From: Lineus longissimus
Taxonomy: Eukaryota; Nemertea; Pilidiophora; Heteronemertea; Lineidae
Reading direction: 5' to 3'
DNA: 64,000 bases
Assembly (NCBI RefSeq): GCF_910592395.1
Contig: NC_088315.1
Coordinates: forward strand, 15,733,808-15,797,807
A model generated the notes under the pieces. It was given only the letters and a program-made list of their open reading frames with translations. It ran no database searches and was not told the DNA's origin. Shown here in pieces: positions 37,441 through 49,765 of the stretch; positions within the stretch are counted from its first letter, which is position 1; every line of letters starts with the position of its first letter. Both the position numbers and the translations under genes were made by a program.

Positions 37441-37603
37441 TAAGCCAACTTCACTATCGTGTCACCTTCAGCATGTGTGTGGGCTGAGGGATTATGCTCC
37501 TGTTGCGGTACTTTTTTAAAAACACGTTATAGTTACAGTTACAGATCCTTTTTTGATTCAGGTATATACACGTACATAACTGATTTGAAATACGGTTACT
37601 AGT

Positions 37604-37895
37604 ATGCCGAAGTTGGGTAAGGCCTACCCAGGAAGGGAAGGGCCTCCCACTGTGTGTCGCTGTGGAAATGAACCGGATTCCAACGAGAGTCAGCATGCCG
37701 CCAGTCCAGTGAGACGAGCTGTCGGAGACCAAAGGCGAGGCAGTGCTACCTCAGGAGAATCGGTTAATGCAACCTCGGTGACACGTGTGGAAGAGCCAAT
37801 GGATGTGGATTTGTCGAATGAAGAATCACAAGACACAAACAGACAGAAAAGGAAGAGCCACAATGATGCTCCAGCAAAAGACAGCCACTTGCAAG
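37604..37895 (+). CDS. RNF213-like gene, candidate exon 1
   Basis: A Met-initiated frame of 97 codons (MPKLGKAYPGREGPPTVCRC, then an acidic PMDVDLSNEESQ and basic RQKRKS stretch) ends at a donor CAAG/GTAGGC with one leftover base. That phase matches the next candidate exon. The composition is coding-like and unlike the surrounding repeats. It has only a CRC cysteine pair as a motif. The next exon lies 8 kb away, so it could belong to another transcript. Confidence 0.5.
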
Positions 37896-38599
37896 GTAGG
37901 CCTCTTTGAAATTTGAATCATGTGCGTAAATTGCAATATTTTTGTTTGAGGACTCATTTCCCTCTGCAGATAATGTTGTTATGTATTTTATGACATGTGA
38001 TTGTACTGGATGCCGGAATCCTTGTCTGGTTCTGCCAACCTCAGGATTTAGTTTGAGGCTGAGTAGCGACAATCGTCTATTATAGCTTGCTAGAATACCA
38101 GCGAGCTTTAGATTCTGCTTATTTTTGATTTAGAACAAATTATCATTTTGTGGTCAAATTGAGTGATGTATAGCACTAGGAGTATGCAGCATTGTGGAAT
38201 ATGCTCATATCCACAGTGTCACCTGCCTTGTGTGTGATCTCCACTGTACTGTTCTGGGCAAGCCTATCAGCGAAGCCCACCTGCTCTCCTGGCGTGCAAT
38301 TACTGGAACCCAACAACATCCCCTCGCCGAAATGCTCTGTTGTTAATAAACAAATTTTACGTGCTTTAGATTTACTGATGACCCTGACCTTAAGATATAG
38401 ATATATGAATTTAACCCGTCAATAAGACTCTAAAAAAGAGGGGGCATGCACTGCATTAATTCTGAAAATCCCTGGTGTGTTCCCAAATTTCATGGTCAAT
38501 ATCAATGATTATTCATGAATTAAGGGGGGGGAGGGTTGGTGTGGATCCCCCTTTGATTCACGCCTGACTGGTATTAGTTCAGATCTTTTGGAGATAAAT
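37896..38599. other. Start of a long intron, no feature
   Basis: Intronic or intergenic sequence. No repeat or ORF worth listing; a G run lies near 38524. Confidence 0.4.
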
Positions 38600-39500
38600 C
38601 CCTTTTTGAATCACCGCAGGGGAGTCTATACAATACTGTAGTGTCCGATGCCATCGTCGTTGTCGTCTGCCGTCATCTGTATCCTGTTTCAAAAAATGGC
38701 ACGTTTCTTAATGACTGGAGCTATGAACTTGAAACTTTGTATACAAGGAGCCTCCAGGTCAGGTGGCCTCTGACACTGAATTTCGGTCTGATCTGATTTT
38801 TGACTTGACCACGAGGGGACCAAAAGTGGAAACCTAAAAAGTGTGATATCTATATCTTATAAGTAACCCGTTTTCGATAACAAATTGTTGGTAGGTTCTC
38901 TTAGCAGGGATACATCAAATATCATACAGGTTTTTGATTTGACCTAATTTTCAAGGTCACAGAGGTCAAATAGTGTAAAATGGCCGTTTGAGTGTTACTA
39001 CATTGAATGGCACATTTCTTAACCGCTAAAGCTATGAACTTGAAATTTTGTGCACACGACTCCCTACATCATATTTATTTATTTATTTATTTAATCGTAC
39101 ATAATAGTACATTCAACAGAGTGCAGTGCTGTATTGTGCAGTGAGAAAAATGAATAGATGGAAGAACATTTTAAAACAAGTTAGAAACAGGCAGCGAATG
39201 CCACAACTAATTACCAGTGATACTCAATTGAACTTGTTTACAGATATTATATTGGCCATCAACAAATTATTCAGTCTCAGGTGTCTGTAGAATTTAGTTT
39301 ACACATAAATCATTTAATATAGTATTAATCTCATCAAGATTAAAGAAATTGCGGTCTCTATTGTCTCTTATAATCTATTGTCTCTTATAATCTCTGACAC
39401 TGAATTTTGTGTGATCCAATCCTATTCTACAATTGGCCATCAGGGGGCCAAAACTAAATGAAATGGCCAGGGCCATTGTGCTCACCTCTTTTGAAGGATT
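38600..39500 (+). repeat. GCACGTTTCTTAACC family element, framed copy
   Basis: The copy begins near CACCGCAGGGGAGTCTATAC and GTCCGATGCC, runs through two internal units, and ends ...AATGGCCAGGGCCATTGTGC with CTCACCT. Around 39063-39390 a (TATT)n-headed insertion interrupts the second unit. The shared start and end sequences argue for a transposable unit with internal tandem repeats. Confidence 0.65.
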
Positions 39501-40969
39501 GATGGATGACATGGAAAGTGAATTGAATTGAGGTAACTACAGATATGACAATGCAGAATAGACTATTTTATGATCCGACACTTTAGATTCAGTGACACAA
39601 AACACCCTGAGAGTTTGGTATCCTCAATGCTCATTCACCTACTGGTAAAAATTGATTTTTTGGTGGCCATCTCAAAATCTTAATTTTTTGCCATTTTCGC
39701 AGTTTTTCGGGCTTTTGTCCGCAGGGACCAAATATGCCCCGGAAGCATTTTTGGGGTATCATAACTTTTTGTTGTTGATCTCCTAGACCCTGGAAAAAAT
39801 AGACTGATGTACCCCACACATCTGTCTGGCAAAATGTTATTATATGTGTGTCTGATGGGTTCATTAGAAAATTATGGTTGCCCAAAAAGTCTCCCGCAAA
39901 ATAGCCAAAAATAGCATTTTTGATGTCCTGTAATTTGACAAATAGGATCTTCAAACCCTATATTCTCTCAGAACACATACTAGGGGGGGGGGGGGGGGAT
40001 GACTAGGAAATGCCAAATAAACAAGGTATTCTTACATACTTTTCTTTTTATTTGATCTCAGAAACCTATGATATTCGACCAGCCCCCCCCCCCCTCCCCC
40101 AGAGGGGGCGGTCGGCTTGACCCCATATCTCAAAAACCGTTCCATATAATTCAACAAAATTTTCTGTGCTTCTATTCTGGCCATAGATAAGAACATCTAT
40201 TTAGAAAAAATGTCCTTTCCTTGTGTTTGAAATTTGACTGCTGGTACCTACTCATTGGCAATGGCGATCCAAAGTGGTCATGATAGAATAATATAAGTTT
40301 AACTTAACCTAATAAGGCCGAGGATTTTTCCCCTGAAAATATCCTATGTGCCCAAAGGTATTTTGTGCCACAATACCCTATTTATTCGTGAAAAATGCTG
40401 TCAAAACTTATTTATTGACATAACAGGAAAATCCACCTATCAAAATCTTACATTATACTGCCGGAAAAACTATTTTTTGCCAATTCACTCTTTGTCCTAA
40501 TTGTGATGTGGATTAATTTTTCAATATAGAGTCGACATCCACTCCATCCAGCAACCTCGCCGTCGCAAGTAACCCATTAATGTTTAGCTAGAATGAGACA
40601 ACATCATCAAATGTTTCCATTATAAAATCAACTTTTTACCATTATGAAGTCGCTGATCACAAAAAGTTGGACTGTAAAAAAAAGTTAAAGTACGCCTAAA
40701 ACAAGCTACTCTAGGCCTAGGCCTACATAGAGCCTAGATATGGAACCTTGAAACATGTATCTACATCGAGTATTACTTCACCACTACTAAGATCAGCCAA
40801 TTAGCAATACACTATACCTACCATATCATGCATTATACATTACTTCTTAGGCTATGTCAATCATCAACGACCCTTTCAGCACTTAATTTCACCTCTTCAA
40901 CCTTGAAATCAATCACTACACTAGAGTGTGGAAGGAGATTTCAAAGTCATTAATTACTTCTACGGCCAT
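39501..40969. other. No gene recognised
   Basis: Unique or weakly repetitive DNA with homopolymer runs (G run near 39986, C run near 40084). A 107-codon minus-strand ORF at 39631-39954 has no recognisable motif. Confidence 0.4.
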
Positions 40970-41637
40970 GACTTGAGATCACAACAATATCCAGCTTCAA
41001 GAATGTTGAAAAACACAGAAATTTCTGCGATTTCCCCAGTTCACTGGAAGCAGACATGTTTATTTTGCATTCCAGTGTATCAGAATGACACCAGATGGCA
41101 TGGTCGTCCTGATCAGTGCATTTATAGTCACTGGGCTGTTTTTGGTTTTAGCCATCTAGTGGCCAAACGAAATATCAAACCGGACCGAAATTTGTTGCCC
41201 AAGGGTATTTCACTAGGAGGTACAATTGTACCAAGTTTTAAGTCAAAATCTTCATTACTTGAAAAATGTGCCAATATCGGCCAATTTACGCTATTTGACT
41301 TCTGCGACCTTGAAAAACAGTTCAAATCAAAAACCCGTATGATATGTTATGTATCTTTACTAGATGTACCTATAATAAAAATTTGGCAATGATCCAGCCA
41401 TGCATTAAGGAGATATAGCACTTTTTGTGTTTACGGTTTTAGCCACCTGGTGGCCAAATCAGGAATTAGACGGACTGAAATTTGGTCACCCAGGTGTCAT
41501 TACATGGGGAAACATGTGTACCAAGTTTCTAGTCAATAGCTCCAGTAGTTATGAAACGTGCCCTGCTAACGGACGACGACGGATGACGGTCGCCACGCCA
41601 AAGCAAAAGCTCACCTCTCAGAGAGGTGAGCTAAAAA
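40970..41637 (-). repeat. GCACGTTTCTTAACC family element, inverted copy
   Basis: The hallmark blocks appear here as reverse complements (GACCTTGAAAA, GAAACGTGCC, GACGACGACGGA). The copy ends in a perfect 25-bp palindrome (AGCTCACCTCTC, one base, inverted arm; 41608-41632), where it meets the next copy head to head. Confidence 0.7.
41608..41632. repeat. Perfect palindrome at the junction of two oppositely oriented repeats
   Basis: Twelve-base arms AGCTCACCTCTC around a single A. The GCTCACC/GGTGAGC sequence is the terminal motif of the repeat family. Confidence 0.9.
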
Positions 41638-43085
41638 GGCAAAAAGTGCAATATCTGAATTATTAGTGACTACTTTTCGCCGATATTTTTATGGGAGGTT
41701 TTATGAGAAAGGATGCATCACATATCTTATGGGTTTTTGATTTGACCTAACTTTCAAGGTCAAAGAGGTCAAATGGGGAAATTGGCTGTTTGACTTGTAC
41801 TCGTGGCACGTTTCTGAACTGCTAAAGCTGTGAAATTTGGTAGACATAATCCCCACATCATATAATCTCTGACACCGAATTTCTGTCCGATCTGATTCTC
41901 GAATTGGCCACCAGGGGGCCAAAATTAAAACAGATAAAAACTGCGATATCTCGCTTGTATGTGACTTGTTTTTGATGATATTTTTATTGTAGGTACTTAT
42001 TGGCTCACCGTTAGGGGAGTCTATACGATAGCCCTGTGTCCGTCGTCGTCCGTATCCTGTGTGGCACGTTTCTTAACCGCTTGTGCTATGAACTTGAAAA
42101 TTTGAACACATGACCTCCTAGGTCAGAGGTACTCTGACACTAAATTTCGGTCCGGTCTGGTTCATAACTTGGCAACCAGGGGGCCAAAACTGAAAACATA
42201 AAAAGTGTGATATGTCTCCTATTAATGATCCGTTTTCAATAAAACTTTTATGGTAGGTACTCCTAGCAAGGATACATCACATATCATACGGGTTTTTGAT
42301 TTGACGTACTTTTCAAGGTCACAGAGGTCAAGTGGCGTAAATTGGCCGTTAGGATGTCACTATGGCACGTTTCTAAACTGCAATGACTATTGATCCCAAA
42401 TTTGGTACACATGTACCCCTTAGTCAGGTGATCTCAGGGACCGAAGTTCGGTTCAATATGATTCACCACTTGACCATCAGGGGGCAAAATCCAAAAACCT
42501 TAAAAATGTGATTATTTCTTAACTTCTTGCCCGATTGCCACCAATTTGATATCATGTGTACATCTAACCACCATACAGTATATGTCACACAGGTTTTTAA
42601 TTTGACGTACTTTTCAAGGTCACAGAGGTCAAATGGCGTAAATTGGCCGTCAGGCAGTAACTATGGCACGTTTCTTAACCGCAATGACTATTGATCACAA
42701 ATTAAGTACATATGTACCCATTGGTCAGGTGATCTCAGGTACTGAAGTTTGGTTCGATCTGATTTGCCTTTTGGCCTCCGGGGAGGGGGCCAAATCCAAA
42801 ATTCTTCAAAATGCTATTATTCCTTAATTACTTGCCCGAATGGCAGCAATTTTATATCATAGGTGCATCCAATTCTAACAACCATTCAATGTGTCACCCG
42901 GGTCTTTTTTGATTTGACCTACTTTTCAAGGTCACAGAGGTCAAATTTACTGTAAATTGGCCATTTTGGGGAAATTGTAATTGGTTGGACCTGCAACAAA
43001 CCTAACACTACATGACACAATACCATACTCTTCATCCATCTTTCCTCCACATGAGGTGAGCACAATGGCCCTGGCCATTTCATGT
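41638..43085 (+). repeat. GCACGTTTCTTAACC family, 4-5 tandem units
   Basis: Units of about 280-340 bp repeat the order: drug-like phrase GGCACGTTTCTTAACCGC, ACTTGAAATTTGGTACACATG, CTGATTC...GGCCACCAGGGGGCC, AAAAAGTGTGATATCTC, TTTTTATGGTAGGTACT, CAAGGTCACAGAGGTCAAAT. A new copy starts at about 42002 (GGCTCACCGTTAGGGGAGTC) and the block ends at AGGTGAGCACAATGGCCCTG near 43055-43075. Confidence 0.75.
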
Positions 43086-43333
43086 AATATGTAGATTCGT
43101 TTATCAATAGCGTCCTACCTCCGTCTGTAGTTGTGGCAGATATATGTCCGGAAATTGGTATCCATCGGTACGATTAAGTTCGACTCCTTTTGTTCTTGTC
43201 TCGATATTGACAATGAGGGAGCCCCTACACACCATATGTCCGATTTGGACTTTGGGCATTGACCAAGGGCTGATTTCATATAATTTGAGTCGAGGGACTT
43301 CTGATGTTCCTCAGTCAGTTCGCCCAATGAGCA

Positions 43334-43537
43334 TTAGGTCTCTCCCACATACTCCTCACCACACGTCGCACACTTTTGAGAGTAGATTACTCCACATTTT
43401 TCATTGTTGTTGAGAGGGTCTTTTGGACGAACAAACGTGCTGCGTAATGTATAACCTGACTTACAGTAGAGGCTAATGTTATGTTTCGCGTACAGACGTT
43501 TCAGTCTCTCCGTAGTGGCCTGCATGTTAGCCAACAC
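43334..43537 (-). pseudogene. GIY-YIG endonuclease fragment of the Penelope-like element
   Basis: Contains GVIYSQKCATCGEEYVGET, the GIY...YVG pattern, preceded by a Cys-containing linker. The frame stops right after ET, and the LGELTEEHQKS continuation lies in another reading segment (43115-43327). Confidence 0.6.
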
Positions 43538-43825
43538 AACAGACCCAGCGGGTTTTTTGGTGCTGTCATAAGGTTCTTTACTTAAGCGCTTCTTGCTGTG
43601 ACCTCGCAGCTCACCCTCCTTAAGAGCTCACTCTACTCCGGATAGCCACAGGTCTTTAAAGTGTCCCTGATTCTTGACTGCTGTGTGTTTCTGAGTTGCT
43701 CTTATTCAATGAGGGTGTCGGCCCTATGCATGAGCCCAGTTTCTGATGCACAGGGTGATTTAAAGACATTGCAATTAGTGGTCTGCATGTGTCGGTTTCC
43801 TATAGATATCGGTGGTAATCTCCTC

Positions 43826-44122
43826 CTATTCCCTACACATCTGCACGTCCAACATAGGGAGCACACCTTTCTGCTCCTTTTCGATAGTGAAGGCTATGCT
43901 GTCCTGCTGTTGGTTGATGTCAGCGAACAGTTCATCTTCGTAAACTTGCTTACGTATCTGCCCCAGAGGGTGAGGGGCAGTAGCTAAGGCTTTCCTTTCC
44001 AACTCCTCCATGAATAGGTTAGCGAGTACCGGTGAAAGGGGGGAGCCCATAGCCATACTAAATGTTTGTTCATAGATGACCTCATTAAATTCAAAGTAGG
44101 TGGTGTCGACCACCATTTTCAA
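43826..44122 (-). pseudogene. Reverse transcriptase fragment of the Penelope-like element
   Basis: FNEVIYEQTFSMAMGSPLSP followed by VLANLFMEELERKAL matches the conserved Q-x-x-x-MGSPLSP-x-x-A-N block of Penelope RTs. The catalytic YxDD region should follow, but the frame reads YEDELFADI at that position, so the active site may be lost. Confidence 0.65.
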
Positions 44123-44627
44123 CAGTTCCCCAAACTCAGAGGGTGGCAGTAAGGTCCTATCACTCCAAGTGGAATCGAGTTGGTTGGCCTTCTTCAGAGA
44201 CCGCAGTTTGCGCTGTTGTCTGCCTTAAGCAACTTCGTTGTTGGGTACAGAGGGGGTAGGGTTTTTACGTGGCTTTTTCTGCGAGTAGCTTTTCACACTG
44301 GTCCTGGTACTCCTTCTTATCCATAGTCACCACAGCCTTTCCTTTATCAGCAGGAAGGATGGTGATATCCTTCTTTTCCCTCAACGATTTCAGCAACTTC
44401 CTCTCTGAATTAGGTAAGTTCGGCTTGGGGGCTTAAGCACTGCGTAAGACACCCACCACCTCGCTCCGCAGTATATCAGCTTCTTTATCTAACCAGAAAC
44501 ATGCCACCTCAGTGGTACTGATGATCTCTTTTACAGGGATCTTACTAGCTGCCACCGCAAAGTTTAAGCCTTTTGCCAAAGGTTTCATTTCACACTCAGA
44601 TGCTTTGTATTCAGATAAAACCTTTAC

Positions 44628-45056
44628 CTATTTCTTAAGTTGCGTACCTGTCAAGTCCACGCTGTGTGATACTTTGCTGCGTGGCATAGCTACTTTCTTG
44701 GCAGCGAGTCTATCAAGTTTGTTTACCTGCGCCACCTTAAATTTCTGGAAAGACAATTCCTGTGAGGTGTACACATTTGCACTTATCCGCTTGAAGAAAT
44801 TGTCATCTCCCTGACAACATTCCTTGAATGAATGACGCAATAAATCACTTTTTATGTGCAACTGACTGATCTTATGGTGAGTGAGGTGAAAACGTTTCCG
44901 GAGTAGAGCACGTTCCGCCTGATTGACAATTTCGGAAGCCCTTTGTGAAAGCACAGTCATCTGTAACTTGAGATTTTTCGGCATGATCTCAAGGTCCATG
45001 CAACGTAGGTTGAAACGAATATGATTATCTGATGGCGCGCCAACTGGTTTGCACAC
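44628..45056 (-). pseudogene. N-terminal region of the Penelope-like element
   Basis: 142 codons rich in basic and hydrophobic helix residues (NLRCMDLEIMPKNLKLQMTV, AERALLRKRFHLTHHKI), in the position of the Penelope N-terminal domain. Identification rests mainly on position and strand. Confidence 0.45.
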
Positions 45057-45539
45057 TTTTCCAATGATCTAACACAATGTAGGCCATCGTTTCCGTACTT
45101 CTCGTGTACGATAGTAAAGTCGTTCATATTCTATGTTAGTTTGATAGAGTATGTAGATTCGTTTATCAATAGCCTTCGAAAAATGAGAAATAAAATGTAA
45201 TTTTCCAAAGTTTCGATCATGAGCCGCGCAACGCGCACAGAAAGGTTTAGGAGGTTATCCACATACGAACAAAGGGAGCCAAACTTAATCGTACCATTGG
45301 ATACCAACTTCCGGACATATATCTGCCACAACTACGGACGGAGTTAGGACGCTGGGAATCATGCCGCCCGCATTCAAGGCCTTGACCCTGCCTCGTTTTG
45401 AGGTTGAGTCTCACATCCATGAACATGTGAGACAGTCGATGACAAAAATTTTGAAAATTACATTTTATTCCCCATTTTTCGAACACTATTATGATAAATG
45501 AATCTACATACTATATAAACTAACATAGAACATGAACAA

Positions 45540-45870
45540 CTTTACAATGGTAGGTACTTCAAGCAAGGATATATCACATATCCTACAAGTTTTTGATTTG
45601 ACCTACTTTTTAAGTCCCCGAGGTCAATTGGCGTAAATTGGCCGAGTGTAACAATGGCATGTTAACCCCTAAAGCAAACAACTGGAAACTTGGTACACAT
45701 GACCCTCTAGGTCAGATAACCTCTGACACCGAATTTCAGTGAGCCAAAACTGAAAAGGTAAAAAATACAATATTAGTGACTTGTTTTCAATAATATTTTT
45801 ATGGTAGGTACTCCAAGCAAGGGTACATCACATGTCATAACGACTTTGATTTGACCTATATACTAAACAA
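45540..45870 (+). repeat. GCACGTTTCTTAACC family, short partial copy
   Basis: About one and a half units, ending at GGTGAGCACAATGGCCTCTG (45921-45940), immediately upstream of the next RNF213-like exon. Confidence 0.65.
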
Positions 45871-46028
45871 GTAGCATGTTTCTTGATTGGGATGAATTCC
45901 TAACCACCAAATAACAATACGGTGAGCACAATGGCCTCTGAGCATTTCAGTATTCAATGAAAAGCAATTGGATATGGATGGAAAATGTTTAGTCTTTGGT
46001 TGTTGGATTGCAAAAAAACTCTTCACAG

Positions 46029-46250
46029 ATATGGCCAATTCGCTGGAGCAACCAGTTTGTCACGGAACATCGCCAGATCAACCTTGCAATACCCCAATCA
46101 CAACTGAACACTTCTGTGAATCATGTGGACAGAAGAACAAATACATCCAATGCCTTGGAAGTAGAAAAGATGATGCTTCACCTTGTAAGACATTTGTGGA
46201 ACCTGGTCACTCATGTCCATGCTGTGGACAACATGCCAAACCAACAACTG
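46029..46250 (+). CDS. RNF213-like gene, exon 2 (CxxC zinc-binding region)
   Basis: It reads MANSLEQPVCHGTSPDQPCN, EHFCESCGQKN and GHSCPCCGQHA, with two CxxCGQ half-sites plus further Cys. A short Cys-rich start is also found at the N-terminus of vertebrate RNF213. Two acceptors (before 46029 and before 45951) both keep the phase from exon 1; alternatively translation starts at the Met at 46031 or 45968. The donor is AACTG/GTGAGT. It ends with one base of a codon. Confidence 0.65.
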
Positions 46251-46620
46251 GTGAGTTGAATATTTAATAGGTACACGATCATGTAGTCTAAAACATGTAA
46301 AAGGTGGCGGTTGGGTTACTCTCTTCTCTGTCAATGGCTCTGTAAGTTTGGTATGATCAGTAATTTGTAGAACTTGCGAGACAGACACCAACAGATAGCA
46401 CACAGAAACATTGTTGAAATAATACACCTACTGTCCAGGTGAGGCTAATTACTGGCTCTTCATCACGGACCAACATAACGTTTGCACCTTCACACTGGCT
46501 AATTGTTCAGGTTCCGAAATAACAAAGAAAAAAATAGATGTCTTCTAAAATTTAAATGTGTGGTCATTTTATATTGGTCAGACAGTAAACTTATTACATT
46601 CCAGCATGTCATTATTTCAG

Positions 46621-47378
46621 CTAGCGCTGTAGTAGAAAAAAAGCAGATTACGGAGATGTCAGTCAATCTGAGGCCCTGTTACCAAAAAAATGTCAAAGAA
46701 TCAGAGCTGCGTGGAAAACCTACTGCTCAACATGATGTCGAAAATCATGGAAAAATTGACAGCATAAATGTTCCAAGGAAAAATGAGCGGGATTGCACTC
46801 ATCCGGTGGGAAAAGACAGAGCAACTAATCTTGGGAAAACTGACAGCAAAAATAACCTGGGAAAAAATGACAGCACAAAGAGTTTGGATGAAGATTGTCC
46901 TCAGACTGAAGATATCTCAACATTGGAAGTGGCTAGTGGAGGTGCCAGTGGCTCAGACAACTTTGGTGCAATGACTCATCCTGCATCAAAGAAGGTCTTC
47001 GGTGAGCCTATTGCCAATGGCAGTAAAATGTTCAAGAACAGGTCACTGTCGGGTGAAAACAAGACAGAAGTGGATGGCGGAGATGCATCAGCCACTACAG
47101 CCGAGGAACAAAAAAATCAGAGGTCTGAGAGTGCCTGTCAATCTCAAACAACAAAAGAGACTGGAGATGCTGACCAAAGTAAGACAAACACAGAGGCTGC
47201 TAAAGGAGAAAGTGACAGCTTGGAGAGCAAAGACCCACATGAGATTTCCAAGGAGGATGGTACTACCAATTGTGCAGAGCCATCTGATCCGAAAACTGAG
47301 CATGAATTGGGGGATGAAGGAGAGGATGCTAAGAATGGCAACCAAGAAAGTCAAGGTGCAGGTGCTGGGCATGAAAAT
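46621..47378 (+). CDS. RNF213-like gene, exon 3 (acidic low-complexity linker)
   Basis: Acceptor ATTATTTCAG, donor GAAAAT/GTAAGT. 253 codons, rich in Glu, Asp, Ser, Lys and Thr, with repeated GK(N/T)DS units (KIDSIN, KTDSKN, KNDSTK) and a long acidic tail. It resembles the disordered segment between the zinc-binding start and the CBM20 domain of vertebrate RNF213 in position and composition. Phase 1 in, phase 0 out, fitting both neighbours. Confidence 0.7.
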
Positions 47379-47770
47379 GTAAGTTGCTGTCATAGATTTT
47401 TTCTTTGATGCATTTATTTTTTCTATTCAGCCAATAAGCTATGGCCAATTACAAATTTTGGGACTGCATACTTAACTTGCTACCGCATGATATACGAATT
47501 AATGTCGTGTACTCATCCTTCGAAATTAAGGAAAGGATATTCTTTCTTTGACAACATAGACAAAGGAACGCACAGTTGGGTTTTTGTGTTTTGTGTGCCA
47601 TGATGACACTTTTTTATGATTCCCATCTTGCAAGTAACAGCAGTGGTGAAGAAACATTTATTTCCTTACTGTTTAACAATGCAACTTTAATAATAATGAA
47701 AAAACTCATGTGTCTCACCAATGTTACAACAACTGCGCATGCCTTATCACGCTTTGTCTGCATATTTTAG

Positions 47771-47865
47771 GAAAGCGGGGGAAAGCCATATAGGAAAGGC
47801 CAAGAGAAGAATTTGGTAGAAGGAACAAAAACAACAAGGGGAAACAAGAAGGAAAGTAAGAAGGG
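47771..47865 (+). CDS. RNF213-like gene, exon 4 (basic linker)
   Basis: Acceptor TATTTTAG, donor AAGGG/GTAAGA. 31 codons, Lys/Gly/Glu-rich (ESGGKPYRKGQEKNLVEGTK). Enters in phase 0 and leaves two bases, exactly what exon 5 needs. Confidence 0.65.
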
Positions 47866-48139
47866 GTAAGATTAATCCCTTATCACATTCACAGTGTCTG
47901 GTTTTAGTCAAACTTGGTCTACCAAATACAGCATTAATCCGACAAAATGTTTTTAAAATGTGCAGATAGCTTTCAGTTGCACGACGGACGTATTATGGGC
48001 CTGTCGTGCGTCCGGACCACCTTGGACGCGGCGAAAAAATGCCTCACGCGTCTGGGCTATTACTTTAGAATCATTAGAGATTCCACTTTCTATTTGTTTT
48101 GGTAGGAAGAACAGGGGACTGGTGAGGTTGAGTTCAATA

Positions 48140-48720
48140 TACGACGTGTTCTCACTCACGGTTTGGCCACTAGGGGCAATATGTGAAAACACAAAAAACG
48201 CAATAACTCTGCCAATTTTGGTTACCTCTTGGAAGGTGACATATTGTATCATACAGGTTTTGACCTTTACCTATTTTCAAGGTCACAGAAGTCAAAGTTT
48301 GTGTCAAATTACAAAATGTGAACATTTCGTAACCACTCAAGCTATTGATCGCAATCTCTGTAACTATGTACGTGACAGTATAAACTGATAGACCAACTTC
48401 CGACCTTATATCATTCCTGGTTTGGCCACCACTGAGCGTTATGCAAAAACACAAAAAGTGTGATATCTCACTTAATATTGGTCACAGCTTGTTGAAATTT
48501 TTATGGCAGGTACTTCTTATAAGGGGACATTAAATGTCGGACGGGTTTTGACCTTGGCTTATTTTTAAGATCACAGAGGTCAAAGTTTGTGTCAAATTAC
48601 GAAATGCTCATATTTCGCAACCACTGAGGCTATTGATTTCAATATCTGTTCATATTTACTCATATTCACTAGGCAACAGTTACTCGTAAATAAACTTTCA
48701 ACCACATGCAATTCCTTGTT
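48140..48720 (+). repeat. GCACGTTTCTTAACC family, strongly diverged
   Basis: Blocks TTTTCAAGGTCACAGAAGTCAAAG, GTGTGATATCTCACTTA and TTTTTATGGCAGGTACTT mark about two units. The GCACGTTTC core is altered (GAACATTTCGTAACC). Confidence 0.6.
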
Positions 48721-48779
48721 TCACCACTGGGGGGCATTACATGTATGCATACACATAAATATGATTACTCGCCGATGGT

Positions 48780-49430
48780 TGACCGGCTTGGTTTCGTATT
48801 ACTGTGCGACTGGGATGTTGGGGCTGGGTTAATTCCTAGTGATTTTCGGCCATATTCAACATCCGGTATGGCCCCCAGGCGGCCATCTTGGATTTCACAT
48901 TCCGGATTGTAACTGCTGAACAAGACAGAAGATGGCCTTGAATTTTCTCCGACATGATTGGGCTGGGTGTGAGAGGTCACCTGGGCATTTTTGGGCCTGA
49001 TCCACTATCAATTATGGCTGCCAGGCGGCCATCTTTGACTTCACATCCTGATGGAGTGGGATGGGAGAGGTGCCCTTTAGATGTTGGGCCCAGTACAATA
49101 TCCAGTATGGCTGCCAGGCTGCCATCTTGGATTTCGCACTCTGGGCGGTAACTGCAAAATGAGTCACCCAATGAACTTGAACGTTCTGTAGCATAATGGG
49201 CAGGGGATGGAGAGGTGCCCTATCGAGTTTGGGCCCGAAGGTGGCTTCCAGGTGACCATCCTAGCCCATGCATTCCAGACTGCGACTGTTGAACGAGTCA
49301 CCATTGGCTTTAAATTCTCTGTGGCATGTTGGGGTGGGGTGGGAGAAGTGCCTTATCTATTTTGGGTCCGATCTCAAATTCGAGATGGCCACTTGGCTGC
49401 CATTGCGGTGGTCTTTTGCTCTAGATAAGA
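48780..49430 (+). repeat. Imperfect tandem repeat, ~165-bp unit, about four copies
   Basis: Each unit contains GGC(G/T)GCCATCTTGGATTTC or a variant, an 'ACTG...AACGAGTCA'-like stretch and GTGGGAGAGGTGCC. Copies differ by many substitutions, so the array is old. Several short ORFs inside are artefacts of the repeat. Confidence 0.65.
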
Positions 49431-49765
49431 AATTCATATCAATGCAGCGGCATGGTGTATAATGTAGAAGCCGCAATCTCAAGTGATATAAATGATGTAC
49501 AGCTAGACCCAGCAACCACAAATTAACGGTCGGTTTTTCCATGCTTGTGGTTAGTTTTGGAGTACGGAGCGACAGGGTATATTGCTGCCGCTTTGTAGTA
49601 CACTTGTTTGGAAATTTCTCTTCAAATAACAATGGCATGCCTTTATGCAAAGGTTACCAGTCGGAAGAATGTTAACATTTTAGTATTCACCGACTGAAAC
49701 ATATTCAAAATCCAGACAGGGCGTACTGCATGACGAAATGAATGCCACATTGCTAGCATGACTAA

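Larger units (their letters stand above)
43090..45530 (-). mobile_element. Penelope-like retroelement, degenerate
   Basis: In minus-strand order: an N-terminal basic/helical piece (45056-44628), the ILPADKGKAVVTMDK segment (~44390-44300), RT with FSMAMGSPLSPVLANLFM (44122-43826), and a GIY-YIG-like endonuclease end (CGVIYSQKCATCGEEYVGET, 43537-43334). Sequences at 43140-43210 recur inverted at 45270-45330, and 45132-45213 recurs inverted at 45450-45530, as expected for the inverted flanks of Penelope elements. Frameshifts and stops make it non-functional. It lies in the first intron of the RNF213-like gene. Confidence 0.75.

Noticed and set aside
41128-43107. Many 60-150 codon ORFs within the GCACGTTTC repeat arrays
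   Set aside because: They recur on both strands with each repeat unit, break at every substitution and have no recognisable motif.
46768-47393. Alternative frames overlapping RNF213-like exon 3
   Set aside because: They do not fit the flanking splice phases and have less coding-like composition than the chosen frame.
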